A stretch of 64,000 bases of DNA, taken from Stigmatella erecta (GTDB lineage: Bacteria > Myxococcota > Myxococcia > Myxococcales > Myxococcaceae). The stretch's first letter is position 1. The number at the start of each line of letters is the position of its first letter. The notes below the pieces were generated by a model. It saw nothing but the letters and a program-made list of their open reading frames with translations, searched no databases and was not told where the DNA came from. Positions 42,399 through 51,203 of the stretch are shown piece after piece. The DNA lies in the NCBI RefSeq assembly GCF_900111745.1, contig NZ_FOIJ01000002.1, positions 496,001 to 560,000 of the forward strand, written 5' to 3'. Both the position numbers and the translations under genes were made by a program.

Positions 42399-44165
42399 CT
42401 ACGGAGCCATGGGGCCCAGGAAGTCCTCCAGCAGCTTCAGCGTCTCCTTGTCGAGCTGAGTGGCATCCATGCCCCCCATCAGGGCGCCCAGGCTGGGCTT
42501 GCCCAGGTCCTCGTCCCCGTGGGCCTCCTCCCACCAGCGCGCCTGGAGGCGCCCCAGCTCCCGCGCATGCGCGGGGGCCGCCTTGCTCAGCTCGCGCAGG
42601 AACCCATCCGCGCGGGCCCACTTGTAGCGGTAGGTGTCCACGTACGTGCGCATGGCGCGCTGGAACGTCTCCTCCCCCACCCGCTTGCGCGCCGCATCGA
42701 ACATCAACGGCGCCTTGCCGTAGACGATGGCGCCGTACTCCATGGAGCTGGAGAACTGCTCGGTGGGCCGGTGCGCCGGGCCATCCTCGCCTCCGGACAT
42801 CCGGTACAGGTGGTAGGCGGACACCAGCGCCTCGGCCTTGAGGGACTCGGCGGCGGGCTTGCCGTGGGCCCACTCGAAGTAGAGCACCGCCGCGTACTGG
42901 GTGAGCGCCTCGTCGGCCACCGGCTCCTGGATGGGGTCCGAGCCCACCAGGCCCGCGAAGTACTGGTGCCCCACCTCGTGCGCCACGGTGAACTCCACCG
43001 TGCGCTCCAGCGTCTTGGCCAGGTTCGCGAACGGCCCGCCGCCCAGATCGCCCAGGCCCTGCGCGGACAGCCCCTTCATCATCTCCTGGAGCATCTCCAT
43101 GCCCTGCACCCCGGCCAGGATGCTGTTCGGGTCCGTGACGCCCCGGTACAGCGAGGAGCCCACGGTGATGAGGCCCTGGAACTCCATGCCGCCGGCGCCA
43201 TCGGACAGCGGCGCCTCCAGGACGCGGAAGGACCGGTAGGGCAGCGGCCCGAGCCGCTGCTCGAACTCCGAGAGCGCCGAGGCGGTGTACTTCAGCACGC
43301 GCTTGCCCACCGCCGCGTCCGGGGCCGTGAAGAAGCTCTCGACGGTGATGCCATTCACCGTCGTGGAGGCCATCTGGTACCCGCGCGAGACGAACACGGG
43401 GAAGTCCCGCACCAGCGCCGCGGCGAACGAGTAGCGCGGCCGGCCATCCTTGCCGGGCACCTCGCCCAGGGCCTCGCCCGTGGCGTGCACCTGCCACCCG
43501 GACGGCACCCCGATGGAGCCCAGCACGTTCGAGGGCTCATAGAGCGCCAGGTCTCCAATGCCCGAGGGGCCTGCCCACGGCTGGCCGTCCTCATCCAGCG
43601 GGGGCATCATCGGCACCACGCCCACCAGGCTCAGGAAGTCCGGTGACGCGGCGAAGGCGCCGTAGTCACCCGCGGGCCCGGTGGCACCGATGGCCCCCAG
43701 CAGCGAGCCCGCGTTCTTCTTCCCCGGCATCACCTTGGCCTGGAGCGCCACCTCGATGCGCACCACGGTGCCCGGCTCCGCGGGGGGCTCCAGCGCAATC
43801 CGGAACAGCGTCGGCTCGGGCCGCTCCAGCGCCACCGGCTCGCCGTTGAACTTCGCCTCCGAGAGCGTCACCTGCCGCCCCTGCGCATTGGGCGTCACGC
43901 GCAGGAACAGCTCGGAGCGGGTGCGCCCCTTCACCGTCAGCTCCACCTGCACCTTGCCCCGCACCTCGCGCTTGGCGGGGTCCGCGTCGAGCTGAACCCG
44001 GTACAGCGGCAGCTCCTCCAGGGGCCCGAGCCACTTGACGGCCCGCTCCCGCTCGGCGGGCTTGAGGTGCTGCAAGCACAGCTGCACCTCGGGCGAGGTG
44101 GCCGCCCGCGCGGGCACGGCCAGAAGCAGCGACAGCAGGGGCAGCCACCGGAGAGCGAGCGCCAT
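42399..44165 (-). CDS. M1-family metallopeptidase, exported
   Basis: A signal peptide (about 1-21) is followed by a 560-residue gluzincin. The HEVGH motif near 390-395 and a glutamate exactly 18 residues later (in ADEALTQYAA) give the HExxH-x18-E zinc site of M1 peptidases. GGMEFQGLIT upstream matches the GAMEN exopeptidase motif in degenerate form. It should cleave peptides in the periplasm or outside the cell, consistent with a proteolytic predator. Confidence 0.92.
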   Translation of the reverse strand: MALALRWLPLLSLLLAVPARAATSPEVQLCLQHLKPAERERAVKWLGPLEELPLYRVQLDADPAKREVRGKVQVELTVKGRTRSELFLRVTPNAQGRQVTLSEAKFNGEPVALERPEPTLFRIALEPPAEPGTVVRIEVALQAKVMPGKKNAGSLLGAIGATGPAGDYGAFAASPDFLSLVGVVPMMPPLDEDGQPWAGPSGIGDLALYEPSNVLGSIGVPSGWQVHATGEALGEVPGKDGRPRYSFAAALVRDFPVFVSRGYQMASTTVNGITVESFFTAPDAAVGKRVLKYTASALSEFEQRLGPLPYRSFRVLEAPLSDGAGGMEFQGLITVGSSLYRGVTDPNSILAGVQGMEMLQEMMKGLSAQGLGDLGGGPFANLAKTLERTVEFTVAHEVGHQYFAGLVGSDPIQEPVADEALTQYAAVLYFEWAHGKPAAESLKAEALVSAYHLYRMSGGEDGPAHRPTEQFSSSMEYGAIVYGKAPLMFDAARKRVGEETFQRAMRTYVDTYRYKWARADGFLRELSKAAPAHARELGRLQARWWEEAHGDEDLGKPSLGALMGGMDATQLDKETLKLLEDFLGPMAP

Positions 44166-44178
44166 GGGCCCATGCTAG

Positions 44179-44207
44179 TTGACCCCCGCTCGAACCGCTC
44201 GCTACAA
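44179..44207 (+). promoter_or_regulatory. Possible promoter between the M1 peptidase and lipoprotein genes
   Basis: TTGACC (44179-44184) and CTACAA (44202-44207) are 17 bp apart in a 53-bp divergent gap. The predicted start site would fall about 5 nt before the ATG at 44219, inside the GGAGG Shine-Dalgarno, which weakens the call. Confidence 0.28.
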
Positions 44208-44218
44208 CCCGGAGGCGC

Positions 44219-44806
44219 ATGCTGCCTCGCCGACTCTTTCTGGCCGTCACCGCTGCATCCTTCCTCGCCTGCGTGAAACAGGTACCCGTTTCGCCCACAC
44301 GCACCAGCCTCCAGGCGGTGCCCTTGCTGGCGGAGACGCCGGAGCAAGAGACGGAGCAGTTCGCACAGCGGCGCGAGGACGTGGAGATCGACACGCGCAA
44401 CTTCGATCGCACCCCGCGCGTGGTGGCCACGGGGGAGACGCCGCTGCTGCGCCTGGAGGGCTCCCGGGCGCGCCTCGCGGGCGACGCGGCGGGCACCACG
44501 GGCTTCTCGGTGGACAACTTCATCCTGCTGGAGGTGCTCGACGAGCGCGGCAAGGTGCTGAACCGGGGCGCGGTGGGGTTCACCGACAGCGTGCTGATGG
44601 GCAAGGAGCAGGTGGACAGCGTGGGGCGGATGTCCTTCGCCTTCGAGCCCGGGGAGGTGGACCTCACCTCCCTGCTGCCCGAGAGCCAGCCGTTCAAGCT
44701 GCGCGCCACGGTGCTGGACTACTCCGGCGTGGGCCGGGTGAGCCCTGTGTTCCTGCGGCTCGAGCCCCGCGGCCCGAGCGCCGAGGACGACCTGCGCGGC
44801 CAGTAA
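44219..44806 (+). CDS. Lipoprotein of unknown function
   Basis: The 195-residue protein has a lipobox ending FLAC near residue 18 and GGAGG directly before the start. The mature part is a compact beta-rich domain (about 70-185). No family is recognised. It is divergent from the M1 peptidase gene and convergent with the MshEN gene. Confidence 0.7.
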   Translation: MLPRRLFLAVTAASFLACVKQVPVSPTRTSLQAVPLLAETPEQETEQFAQRREDVEIDTRNFDRTPRVVATGETPLLRLEGSRARLAGDAAGTTGFSVDNFILLEVLDERGKVLNRGAVGFTDSVLMGKEQVDSVGRMSFAFEPGEVDLTSLLPESQPFKLRATVLDYSGVGRVSPVFLRLEPRGPSAEDDLRGQ

Positions 44807-44820
44807 CCGCCCACGGCGCC

Positions 44821-45852
44821 TCAGCCCACCTGGCGCAGGGACTCGCGGCCGGCGCGAAGCTGCTCGTGGACCGCGTCAATCAAGCAGTCGGCGCGCAACG
44901 GGCCGGACAGGTACTCCTGGGCCCCCAGGGCCCACGCCCGGTCCGTGTCGCGCGAGCGGCCGGCCAGCAGCAGCCGGGCCTGGACGCCGCGCCGCTTCAC
45001 GCTCTCCACGGAGAGCAGCGGCGCCAGCACCACCGTGCACGCGCTCGCCGTGCGCACATCCTCGGTCCTCGCCACCTGGGCGCGCACGCCGGCGCTCTCC
45101 AGCAGGTCCATCAGCCCCTGCGTGGCCTGGCGGCCCCAGCCATACACCCACACCTCGGGCTCGGCCGGCGCCGGGGGCCTGCGGGACACGGGCACCGCCG
45201 GCAGCTCGCGCTCGGTGATGCGGGCGGACACCGGCAGCTCCTCCGTCAGCGGCTTCATCACCGGCAGCCCGTTCTTGAAGGAGTACGCCGAGTCCCGGCG
45301 CCGCAGGAGCCCATCGAGCATCAGGCACTCCGCGCGCTCCGTCACCAGCGGCAGCACCTCGTCGGCCTCGGGAAGGGGAATGGGCTCCACGGGGCGATGC
45401 GCCCCATCCAGGTGCGGGTAATAGAGCCGCTCGATGGCCTGGGCGATGGCCGCATCGGTGGCCAGCAAGGACACCACGCGCGTCTTGCCGGTGATGCGGG
45501 CCACCTCGTCCAGGGCGTCCGGATGGCCGGGCGCCGCGGTGGCCACCACCAGCACCGAGTCCCGCGGCCCTTCCTGGCGCAGGGGGATGACGCGGTAGGT
45601 CTCCGCGGCCCACACGGGCACCACCTCGATGAGCTGGGAGTCCAGCGGCTCGGCCTCCAGGTCCACCGTGGGCAGCTGCGACTGCTCGGCCAGCACCTCG
45701 AGCACCTGCTGCGCGGTGCAGAACCCCAGGTCCACCACCACCTGGCCCAGCGGCGTGCCCCACTTGTGGTGGAACCCCAGGGCCGCGCGCAGCTGCAGCT
45801 CGTCCACGAGCCCAACCGCCTGAAGCAGATCTCCCAGCCGTTTCTTCCGCAT
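44821..45852 (-). CDS. MshEN (GspE N-terminal) domain protein with receiver-like C-domain
   Basis: The ATG at 45852 (MRKKRLGDLLQ) gives 343 residues. Residues about 1-140 match the MshEN/T2SSE_N module (GDLLQAVGLVDELQLRAAL, then GTPLGQVVVDLG), which binds c-di-GMP in some pilus ATPases. There is no ATPase domain. The C-terminal part (about 232-340) has the alternating strands of a receiver domain but lacks the canonical phosphorylated Asp pattern. It looks like a regulatory adaptor, as seen in several myxobacterial paralogues. Confidence 0.78.
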   Translation of the reverse strand: MRKKRLGDLLQAVGLVDELQLRAALGFHHKWGTPLGQVVVDLGFCTAQQVLEVLAEQSQLPTVDLEAEPLDSQLIEVVPVWAAETYRVIPLRQEGPRDSVLVVATAAPGHPDALDEVARITGKTRVVSLLATDAAIAQAIERLYYPHLDGAHRPVEPIPLPEADEVLPLVTERAECLMLDGLLRRRDSAYSFKNGLPVMKPLTEELPVSARITERELPAVPVSRRPPAPAEPEVWVYGWGRQATQGLMDLLESAGVRAQVARTEDVRTASACTVVLAPLLSVESVKRRGVQARLLLAGRSRDTDRAWALGAQEYLSGPLRADCLIDAVHEQLRAGRESLRQVG

Positions 45853-45968
45853 TGACCGTGCCCTCGGGTGGTACCGCCGCGGGCACGCCATTGCGCGCCA
45901 CGTGCCAGCGCTCGGGCCTCCTCATACACCAGCGCTCAAGGGTTTACATCCCCCCTCAAGCACCCAGG

Positions 45969-46009
45969 GTGGTGACTGTTGCCTACAGTGTGGTGACACC
46001 CGTCACCAC
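45969..46009. promoter_or_regulatory. Operator candidate: three copies of GTGGTGAC
   Basis: GTGGTGAC occurs at 45969-45976 and again 21 bp later at 45990-45997. The second copy pairs with an exact inverted copy GTCACCAC at 46002-46009 after 4 nt. Two helical turns between direct copies plus a dyad is typical of a multi-site operator. It lies in the 240-bp gap between the divergent MshEN and PI-PLC genes. Confidence 0.45.
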
Positions 46010-46092
46010 CTCTTTTACCAAGAATACCGTGAAAGCCATTTTACAGGGCCATGTTAAGGGGCCGTCCCGGTGTGACTCCCAGGGAGGTTTCC

Positions 46093-47553
46093 ATGACTCA
46101 GTTCCAGCGGCTCCTGCCCGGCCTCACGGCCCTTCTCCTGCTCGGTGCCTGTGGGGTGACGGACGAGGCCGAGCTGCCCTCCCTCGGCCTCCAGGAGCAG
46201 CCGGCGCTGGCGGACACCTGGGCGGCGAAGGCCGCGCGCATCCAGCAGCGGGATCTCCAGTCCAACGTCCCGCTCAACCGCTGGCAGCGGCTGGGCACCC
46301 ACAACTCCCACGTCAGCACCACGTACACGAAGTGCGGCGCGGGGCTCTGCTACTACGCGCGCGCCAACCAGCACCGGAGCCTCTCGGCCCAGCTCGACAT
46401 GGGCATCCGGACCCTGATGCTGGACGTCTACGACCATGGCTGCCAGTGGGGCTGGAGCGTGTGCTTCGGCCACGAGGGCGAGCAGTTCGTCCAGTGGAGC
46501 GTGTCGCTGGAGGACGAGATCGCCCAGTGGATCAACGCGCCCCAGAACCAGGACGAGGTGCTGTTCCTCATCCTCGAGGACTACTTCAACGACGACGCCA
46601 ACAAGCGCCGGTTCTTCGGCGAGCTCCGGTACCGGCTCGACCGGGACTACATGCCGGGCGCGCCGGTGAGCACCACCTCGGGAGACCTGATCTTCCGCCC
46701 CGTGGACAAGGAGCGCCTGTTCCCGTCCCGGTGGCCCACCCCGGCGGAGCTGGTCCAGCAGGGCAAGCGCATCGTCATCGCCGTCAAGGATCGCTCGAAG
46801 TACGAGGTGTCCCTGAGCGCCGAGGGCTACGCGGGCCCCATGAAGGACTGGCTCTTCTCGGTCAACAGCGTGGGCTACCCCTCGGTGCAATACCCCTGGT
46901 ACAGCGCCAACTTCGCGCCCTCGTTCGACGGGGCGCGCTGTGGCTCGGCGGACATCCGGGATGGCGCAGGCAACGTGCAGCCCCTGGGGCTCCAGTTCAC
47001 CCAGTTCGAGGAGCTGAAGATCTGCGATCACTTCGAGGCGTGCTCGGGACTGTACGACACGAGCCTCTTCAGCAAGCGGCTCGACGTCAAAGCCGCCGTG
47101 GACTGCGGCTTCAGCGTGGCGATGGACCAGGCCGAGGGAGACCCGGGCTACACGGGCCAGGGGTACGACTATTACTCCCGCACGCTGAAGCAGGCCATCT
47201 GGAGCTTCGCGGAGGGCGAGCCCAACAACGCGGGCGGCGACGAGGACTGCGCGCAGATGAGGCCGGACGGCCGCTGGAACGACCTGCCCTGTGGCGGCGC
47301 CTCCCGCCGCCATGCGTGCAAGAAGAAGGACACCCTGTGCGATGCGGCCGCGTGCCCCTCGGACTTCTGGCTCCTGTCGTCCTCCGCGGGCGTCTGGTCC
47401 GCCGGGCAGACCGCCTGTCCCCAGGGCTACGCCTTCGGCGTGCCGCAGAACGGCTACGAGAACCGGAAGCTGCGGGAGCGCATCGGCAACGAGGATGTCT
47501 GGCTGAACTTCACGGACCGGGACGTGGAGGGCCGCTGGAAGATCGTCCCGTAG
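46093..47553 (+). CDS. Secreted PI-PLC-like lipoprotein fused to C-type-lectin-like domain(s)
   Basis: The 486-residue protein starts after AGGGAGG and has a lipobox LLGAC near 20. The PLC X-like domain (about 55-330) contains GTHNSH near 69, LDVYDHG and FGHEGE near 125, giving the paired histidines of PI-specific phospholipase C. The C-terminal part holds a C-type-lectin fold end (GEPNN near 375, EDCAQM, RWNDLPC), with EPN and WND as in calcium-dependent mannose-type sites, and then a second, incomplete lectin-like unit (VWLNFTDRD). It may bind surface glycans and attack phosphoinositide-like lipids. Confidence 0.82.
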   Translation: MTQFQRLLPGLTALLLLGACGVTDEAELPSLGLQEQPALADTWAAKAARIQQRDLQSNVPLNRWQRLGTHNSHVSTTYTKCGAGLCYYARANQHRSLSAQLDMGIRTLMLDVYDHGCQWGWSVCFGHEGEQFVQWSVSLEDEIAQWINAPQNQDEVLFLILEDYFNDDANKRRFFGELRYRLDRDYMPGAPVSTTSGDLIFRPVDKERLFPSRWPTPAELVQQGKRIVIAVKDRSKYEVSLSAEGYAGPMKDWLFSVNSVGYPSVQYPWYSANFAPSFDGARCGSADIRDGAGNVQPLGLQFTQFEELKICDHFEACSGLYDTSLFSKRLDVKAAVDCGFSVAMDQAEGDPGYTGQGYDYYSRTLKQAIWSFAEGEPNNAGGDEDCAQMRPDGRWNDLPCGGASRRHACKKKDTLCDAAACPSDFWLLSSSAGVWSAGQTACPQGYAFGVPQNGYENRKLRERIGNEDVWLNFTDRDVEGRWKIVP

Positions 47554-47599
47554 GGAAAACCTCGGCGGCCTCCGGGGCGCATGGCATCGTTCAGGCGCC

Positions 47600-48385
47600 A
47601 TGCACCGCCCCCTGACCCGGCTGTCCTCCGATGCCCCCCGGCTCCACCGCTTCATCCATGAGCTGGCGAGCTGGGGCCTGAATCACTCCGAGGTTTACTG
47701 GAAGCTCGCCCAGGCGTTGGCCCCGGCTCCCGGCGCCGCAGGACTCCTCATCAACGAGCGGTACTCCCTGCGCTTGAACCTGGCGGCCCAGACCGAGCAG
47801 CGCATGTATGAAGGAGAGGAGCAGAATGGGCTGCTCCTTGTCTCCCGGTTGGTGACGCCTGGCGGGCACTGCATCGACCTGGGGGCGCACATCGGCCTGT
47901 ACACGGTGCTGATGGCCTCGCGCGTGGGGGCCCAGGGCCGGGTCATCACCTTCGAGCCCTGCACCCCCGTGGGCGAGCGGCTTCTGGCGCATACGCGCGA
48001 GCTGCCCCAGGTGACGGCCGTCCACGGCCTGGAGGCGCTGTCCGAAGCGCAGGGCCCCGCGCCCATCGAGCTGCTCCGGTTGGAGGGAGCGGACTGGGGC
48101 CCGCGGGTGTTCGAGGAAGCGCCAGAGCTGCTCCGCGCTCACCGCGTCCAGGCGCTGCTCACCACCGTGGGGCCCGGCGCCATTCCTCTCCGCCTCCTGG
48201 CCCCCCACTTCCCCTTGAAGGAGTACGCCCACTTCCAGGTGGGCGAACGGCCTTCCCGGACCCACCTGAGGCGGCGGCCTGCGCTGGCCCCCGTGGACCT
48301 TCAGCGCAGGGACGCTTCACGGTTCACCCTGCTGGCGATTCGCCGGGACTGCATTGGGCGAATCGTGGACCTCTTGGCCCCCTGA
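47600..48385 (+). CDS. FkbM-like SAM-dependent methyltransferase
   Basis: The 261-residue protein has the SAM-binding motif IDLGAHIGLYTVLMA near 92-106 followed by GRVITFEPCTPV, the FkbM pattern. The C-terminal half is less conserved and lacks a clear FkbM ending, so the target (often a sugar or polyketide hydroxyl) is unknown. It follows the PI-PLC gene by 46 bp and may be co-transcribed. Confidence 0.8.
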   Translation: MHRPLTRLSSDAPRLHRFIHELASWGLNHSEVYWKLAQALAPAPGAAGLLINERYSLRLNLAAQTEQRMYEGEEQNGLLLVSRLVTPGGHCIDLGAHIGLYTVLMASRVGAQGRVITFEPCTPVGERLLAHTRELPQVTAVHGLEALSEAQGPAPIELLRLEGADWGPRVFEEAPELLRAHRVQALLTTVGPGAIPLRLLAPHFPLKEYAHFQVGERPSRTHLRRRPALAPVDLQRRDASRFTLLAIRRDCIGRIVDLLAP

Positions 48386-48423
48386 CACGGCGCTTCCTCA
48401 GACAGCCAGCCTGCCGACAGGGG

Positions 48424-49095
48424 TCAGGACCGGACGAGCCGAGCGTCCTGGGCAGAGGCCTTCGGCGACAAGGCCTCGAGGCCCACCGAAGGACCCTCGG
48501 CCCCTGTGCCAAAGCCCTTGGCGCCAGGCTCCAGCGGCTGTGTCCCCGCGAAGAGACGCTTCGCCCTGCCGAACAGCCAGCGCACGCCCTGGAGCGCATC
48601 GCTCACGAGCGCCCGGGGGGCATCCTTGGACAGAAGCGCGGGCCCCTTCGACGTCCCCGACACGGCGTCCACGGGCATCGGGTTGATGCCCACGCCCAGC
48701 TCGTAGACCATCTTCCCACCGAGCGTGGCGGTGTACAGCGCCGCCGTGTTGGCGAGCAGCCCCAGCACCACCTGGCCAGGCGACGGCGGGCGGCGCAACC
48801 GCCACAACGTCACGCCCACGGCTCCCGCCATGATGAAGGCATTGCCCAGCCCATGGAGGAACGCCATGTCGCGTGCCCGAGGCTCGTCGAGCTTGACCTC
48901 CTGGGAGGCAGCCAGCCCCGCCAGCCCCGTGAAGAGGCCACTCAGGGAGCCGGCGATCCACAACCGGCGGCCCACCTTGGCCCAGGCCCGGTCACCGCTC
49001 GTGACCGCGATCAGGTCCGCCACCGCGGCCGTGGGCAGCAAGGCCAGGGGGACGTGGACCACGGAAGGATGCAGTTCGTGAAGGAGCATCTTCAT
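48424..49095 (-). CDS. DUF2231-like four-helix membrane protein
   Basis: The 223-residue protein begins LHELHPSVVHVPLALLP, the histidine-rich opening of DUF2231 membrane proteins, and has four hydrophobic helices (about 12-30, 46-62, 80-97, 110-128) followed by a soluble tail of about 90 residues. The conserved histidines suggest heme or metal contact. Function is unknown. Confidence 0.8.
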   Translation of the reverse strand: MKMLLHELHPSVVHVPLALLPTAAVADLIAVTSGDRAWAKVGRRLWIAGSLSGLFTGLAGLAASQEVKLDEPRARDMAFLHGLGNAFIMAGAVGVTLWRLRRPPSPGQVVLGLLANTAALYTATLGGKMVYELGVGINPMPVDAVSGTSKGPALLSKDAPRALVSDALQGVRWLFGRAKRLFAGTQPLEPGAKGFGTGAEGPSVGLEALSPKASAQDARLVRS

Positions 49096-49191
49096 GGCAG
49101 AAGGCTATGCACGCGGGGTCCCAGCGCTCATGGCTCGCCTCCTCGCTCGGCCCTCCCCACACCCCAGCGGGCGAGCAGGCGCGAAGCTTCC

Positions 49192-50136
49192 TCAGGAATG
49201 AGGTTCGCGAGGCACCCCGGAGCCTGACAGCAGCCGGCGGATCCACTGCTCCGAGTTGACCAGAAAGATGCCCAGCAGCACCAACACGGCCCCGGCGACG
49301 AAGTTCAGGCTGAGCGGCTCATCCAGCAACACCACGCCGAAGGTGACGCCGAAGAGGGGCGTCATGAAGGAGAGCACCGCCAGGTGCGACGCCAGGTAGC
49401 GGCGCATCAGCCAGAACCAGATGAGGTAGCTGGCGAATGACACCAGCACGCCCTGGAACAGCACGCTGCCCACGCCCAGGGGGGTGAGCGACACCTGATG
49501 GACCTGCCCGGTCACGGCGGCGAGGACCAGCAGCGCCACGAAGGCGATGGCCAACTGGTAGAACAGCGTCAGGGTGGGCGGAGCCTCGGACAACCGGGAG
49601 GCCCGGATGGCCACGGTGGTGGCGCCCCAGGCCGCGCCGCCCAGAATGCCCAGCGCATCCCCGAGGAGCATCCGCGCATCCATCTGGTCCAGCGACACCC
49701 CGCCGCTGAAGGCCAGCGCGATGCCGCCAAAGCACAGGGCGATACCCAGCCATTGCAAACGCCGCAGGCGCTCGCTGGGCAGGAGCAGGTGCAGGCCGAG
49801 CGCGGAGAAGATGGGCGAGGTGTAAAGGAACACCGAGATGTGGGACGCCAGGGTGTACTGCAGGCCGAGCGCGATGAAGAGGAACTCGAGGGCGAACAGC
49901 ACGCCGGTCAGCAGTCCCGCGGGCAGCGTGCCCCCGGCCAGCTTCCAGTCGCCGCGCCAGCTCATCATGAGCCCCACCAGCAGCGCGGCGATGCCGGAGC
50001 GGGCCATGGCCTGCATCATCGGCACGATGTCGGGCGCCGCGGCCTTGATGGCCACCTGCTGCACGCCCCAGAAGGTGCACAGGCCGAGCATCACCTGAAA
50101 CAGGAAGGCATCAGCCCCCCGCCGGAGAGCGCTCAT
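49192..50136 (-). CDS. EamA/DMT-family transporter
   Basis: The 314-residue protein has ten hydrophobic helices arranged as two EamA repeats, with the second ending in TPLFGVTFGVVLLDEPLSLNFVAGAVLVLLGI, typical of drug/metabolite transporters. It exports an unknown small metabolite. It stands alone, divergent from the glycosylase gene. Confidence 0.93.
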   Translation of the reverse strand: MSALRRGADAFLFQVMLGLCTFWGVQQVAIKAAAPDIVPMMQAMARSGIAALLVGLMMSWRGDWKLAGGTLPAGLLTGVLFALEFLFIALGLQYTLASHISVFLYTSPIFSALGLHLLLPSERLRRLQWLGIALCFGGIALAFSGGVSLDQMDARMLLGDALGILGGAAWGATTVAIRASRLSEAPPTLTLFYQLAIAFVALLVLAAVTGQVHQVSLTPLGVGSVLFQGVLVSFASYLIWFWLMRRYLASHLAVLSFMTPLFGVTFGVVLLDEPLSLNFVAGAVLVLLGIFLVNSEQWIRRLLSGSGVPREPHS

Positions 50137-50349
50137 GGACGGAGGGTCTCAGCGGGCAGGACAGGACAGGGCAACGCGGGAGTCACGAGGGCGGCTTCTC
50201 TCCCAAACGCCCTCCTCCGTCAACGCGCGCTGGCGCGCGGCGGCCTGCCTCCCCTGCGGCCCTCCTTGCCCACACGGCGTCCGCTCCACTGCGTCACGGC
50301 CCCCCCTTCGAACGTGGCAGGTTGGCTCCCACCGCATTAACTCCCCAGG

Positions 50350-51162
50350 GTGCCCGAAGGAAACATCATCCACCGGCTCGCGCGCGTCCACCATCGCTGG
50401 CTGGTGGGCCGCCCGTTCACCGCCGACTCGCCCCAGGGGCGCTTCTCCCAGGACGCTCGTCGGCTGTCAGGGCGGACGCTGCTGGCCGTGGAGGCGCACG
50501 GCAAGCACCTCTTCCACCACTTCGAGGGGGGCGTGCACCTCCACCTGCACCTGGGGCTCTTCGGCAACATCCGGCACTTCCGCGCCGGGGCCCCGCCCCC
50601 TTCCGCCGCCTGCCGGCTGCGGCTGGCCTCCCCCCATGCCACCCTTCACCTCTCGGGCCCGCACTGCTGTGAGCTGCTGAGCCCGGAGGCCGAGCGGGCC
50701 CTGCGCGCCCGGCTGGGGGAGGATCCGCTGCGGCCCGAGGCCTCCCCGGCACGCGCCTTCGAGGCGCTGCGCCGGAGCCGTGCGCCGCTGGCCACCGTGC
50801 TGCTGGACCAGGAGCGCATCTCGGGCGTGGGCAACATCCTGCGCGCCGAGGCACTCTTCCTGGCGAACCTGCCGCCCCAGCTCCCTGCCTCCGAGCTGCG
50901 GCCCGAGGACTTCGAGCGCCTGTGGGCGGCGCTCCGCCTGCTGCTGGAGGACGCGGCGCGCGATGGCCGCATCGTCACGCCCCACGCACCGCCCACCGCC
51001 CTCACCCGTCCCGGCAAGCGGCGCGAGGACCGGTTCACCGTCTATGACCGCGAGGGCCTGCCCTGCCCCCGGTGCGCCACCCCCATTGTCCGCCTGCCGC
51101 TCTCCGGGCGGGGCCTGTTCTTTTGTCCATGTTGTCAGGCGCCTCGCGGCAAGAAGCGCTGA
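50350..51162 (+). CDS. nei: Fpg/Nei-family DNA glycosylase (endonuclease VIII-like)
   Basis: The GTG start gives 270 residues with the obligatory N-terminal PEG (P2 nucleophile, E3) in PEGNIIHRLA. The helix-two-turn-helix motif (ISGVGNILRAEAL, about 155-168) and a C-terminal zinc finger (CPRC and CPCC, about 237-260) are intact. It excises oxidised pyrimidines and nicks the strand. The PEGxxIHRLA opening is closer to Nei2-type enzymes than to MutM. Confidence 0.92.
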   Translation: MPEGNIIHRLARVHHRWLVGRPFTADSPQGRFSQDARRLSGRTLLAVEAHGKHLFHHFEGGVHLHLHLGLFGNIRHFRAGAPPPSAACRLRLASPHATLHLSGPHCCELLSPEAERALRARLGEDPLRPEASPARAFEALRRSRAPLATVLLDQERISGVGNILRAEALFLANLPPQLPASELRPEDFERLWAALRLLLEDAARDGRIVTPHAPPTALTRPGKRREDRFTVYDREGLPCPRCATPIVRLPLSGRGLFFCPCCQAPRGKKR

Positions 51163-51203
51163 GTTCCCCCATCATGAGGCCCTTGAGAGGAGACGAAGAC
51201 CCC

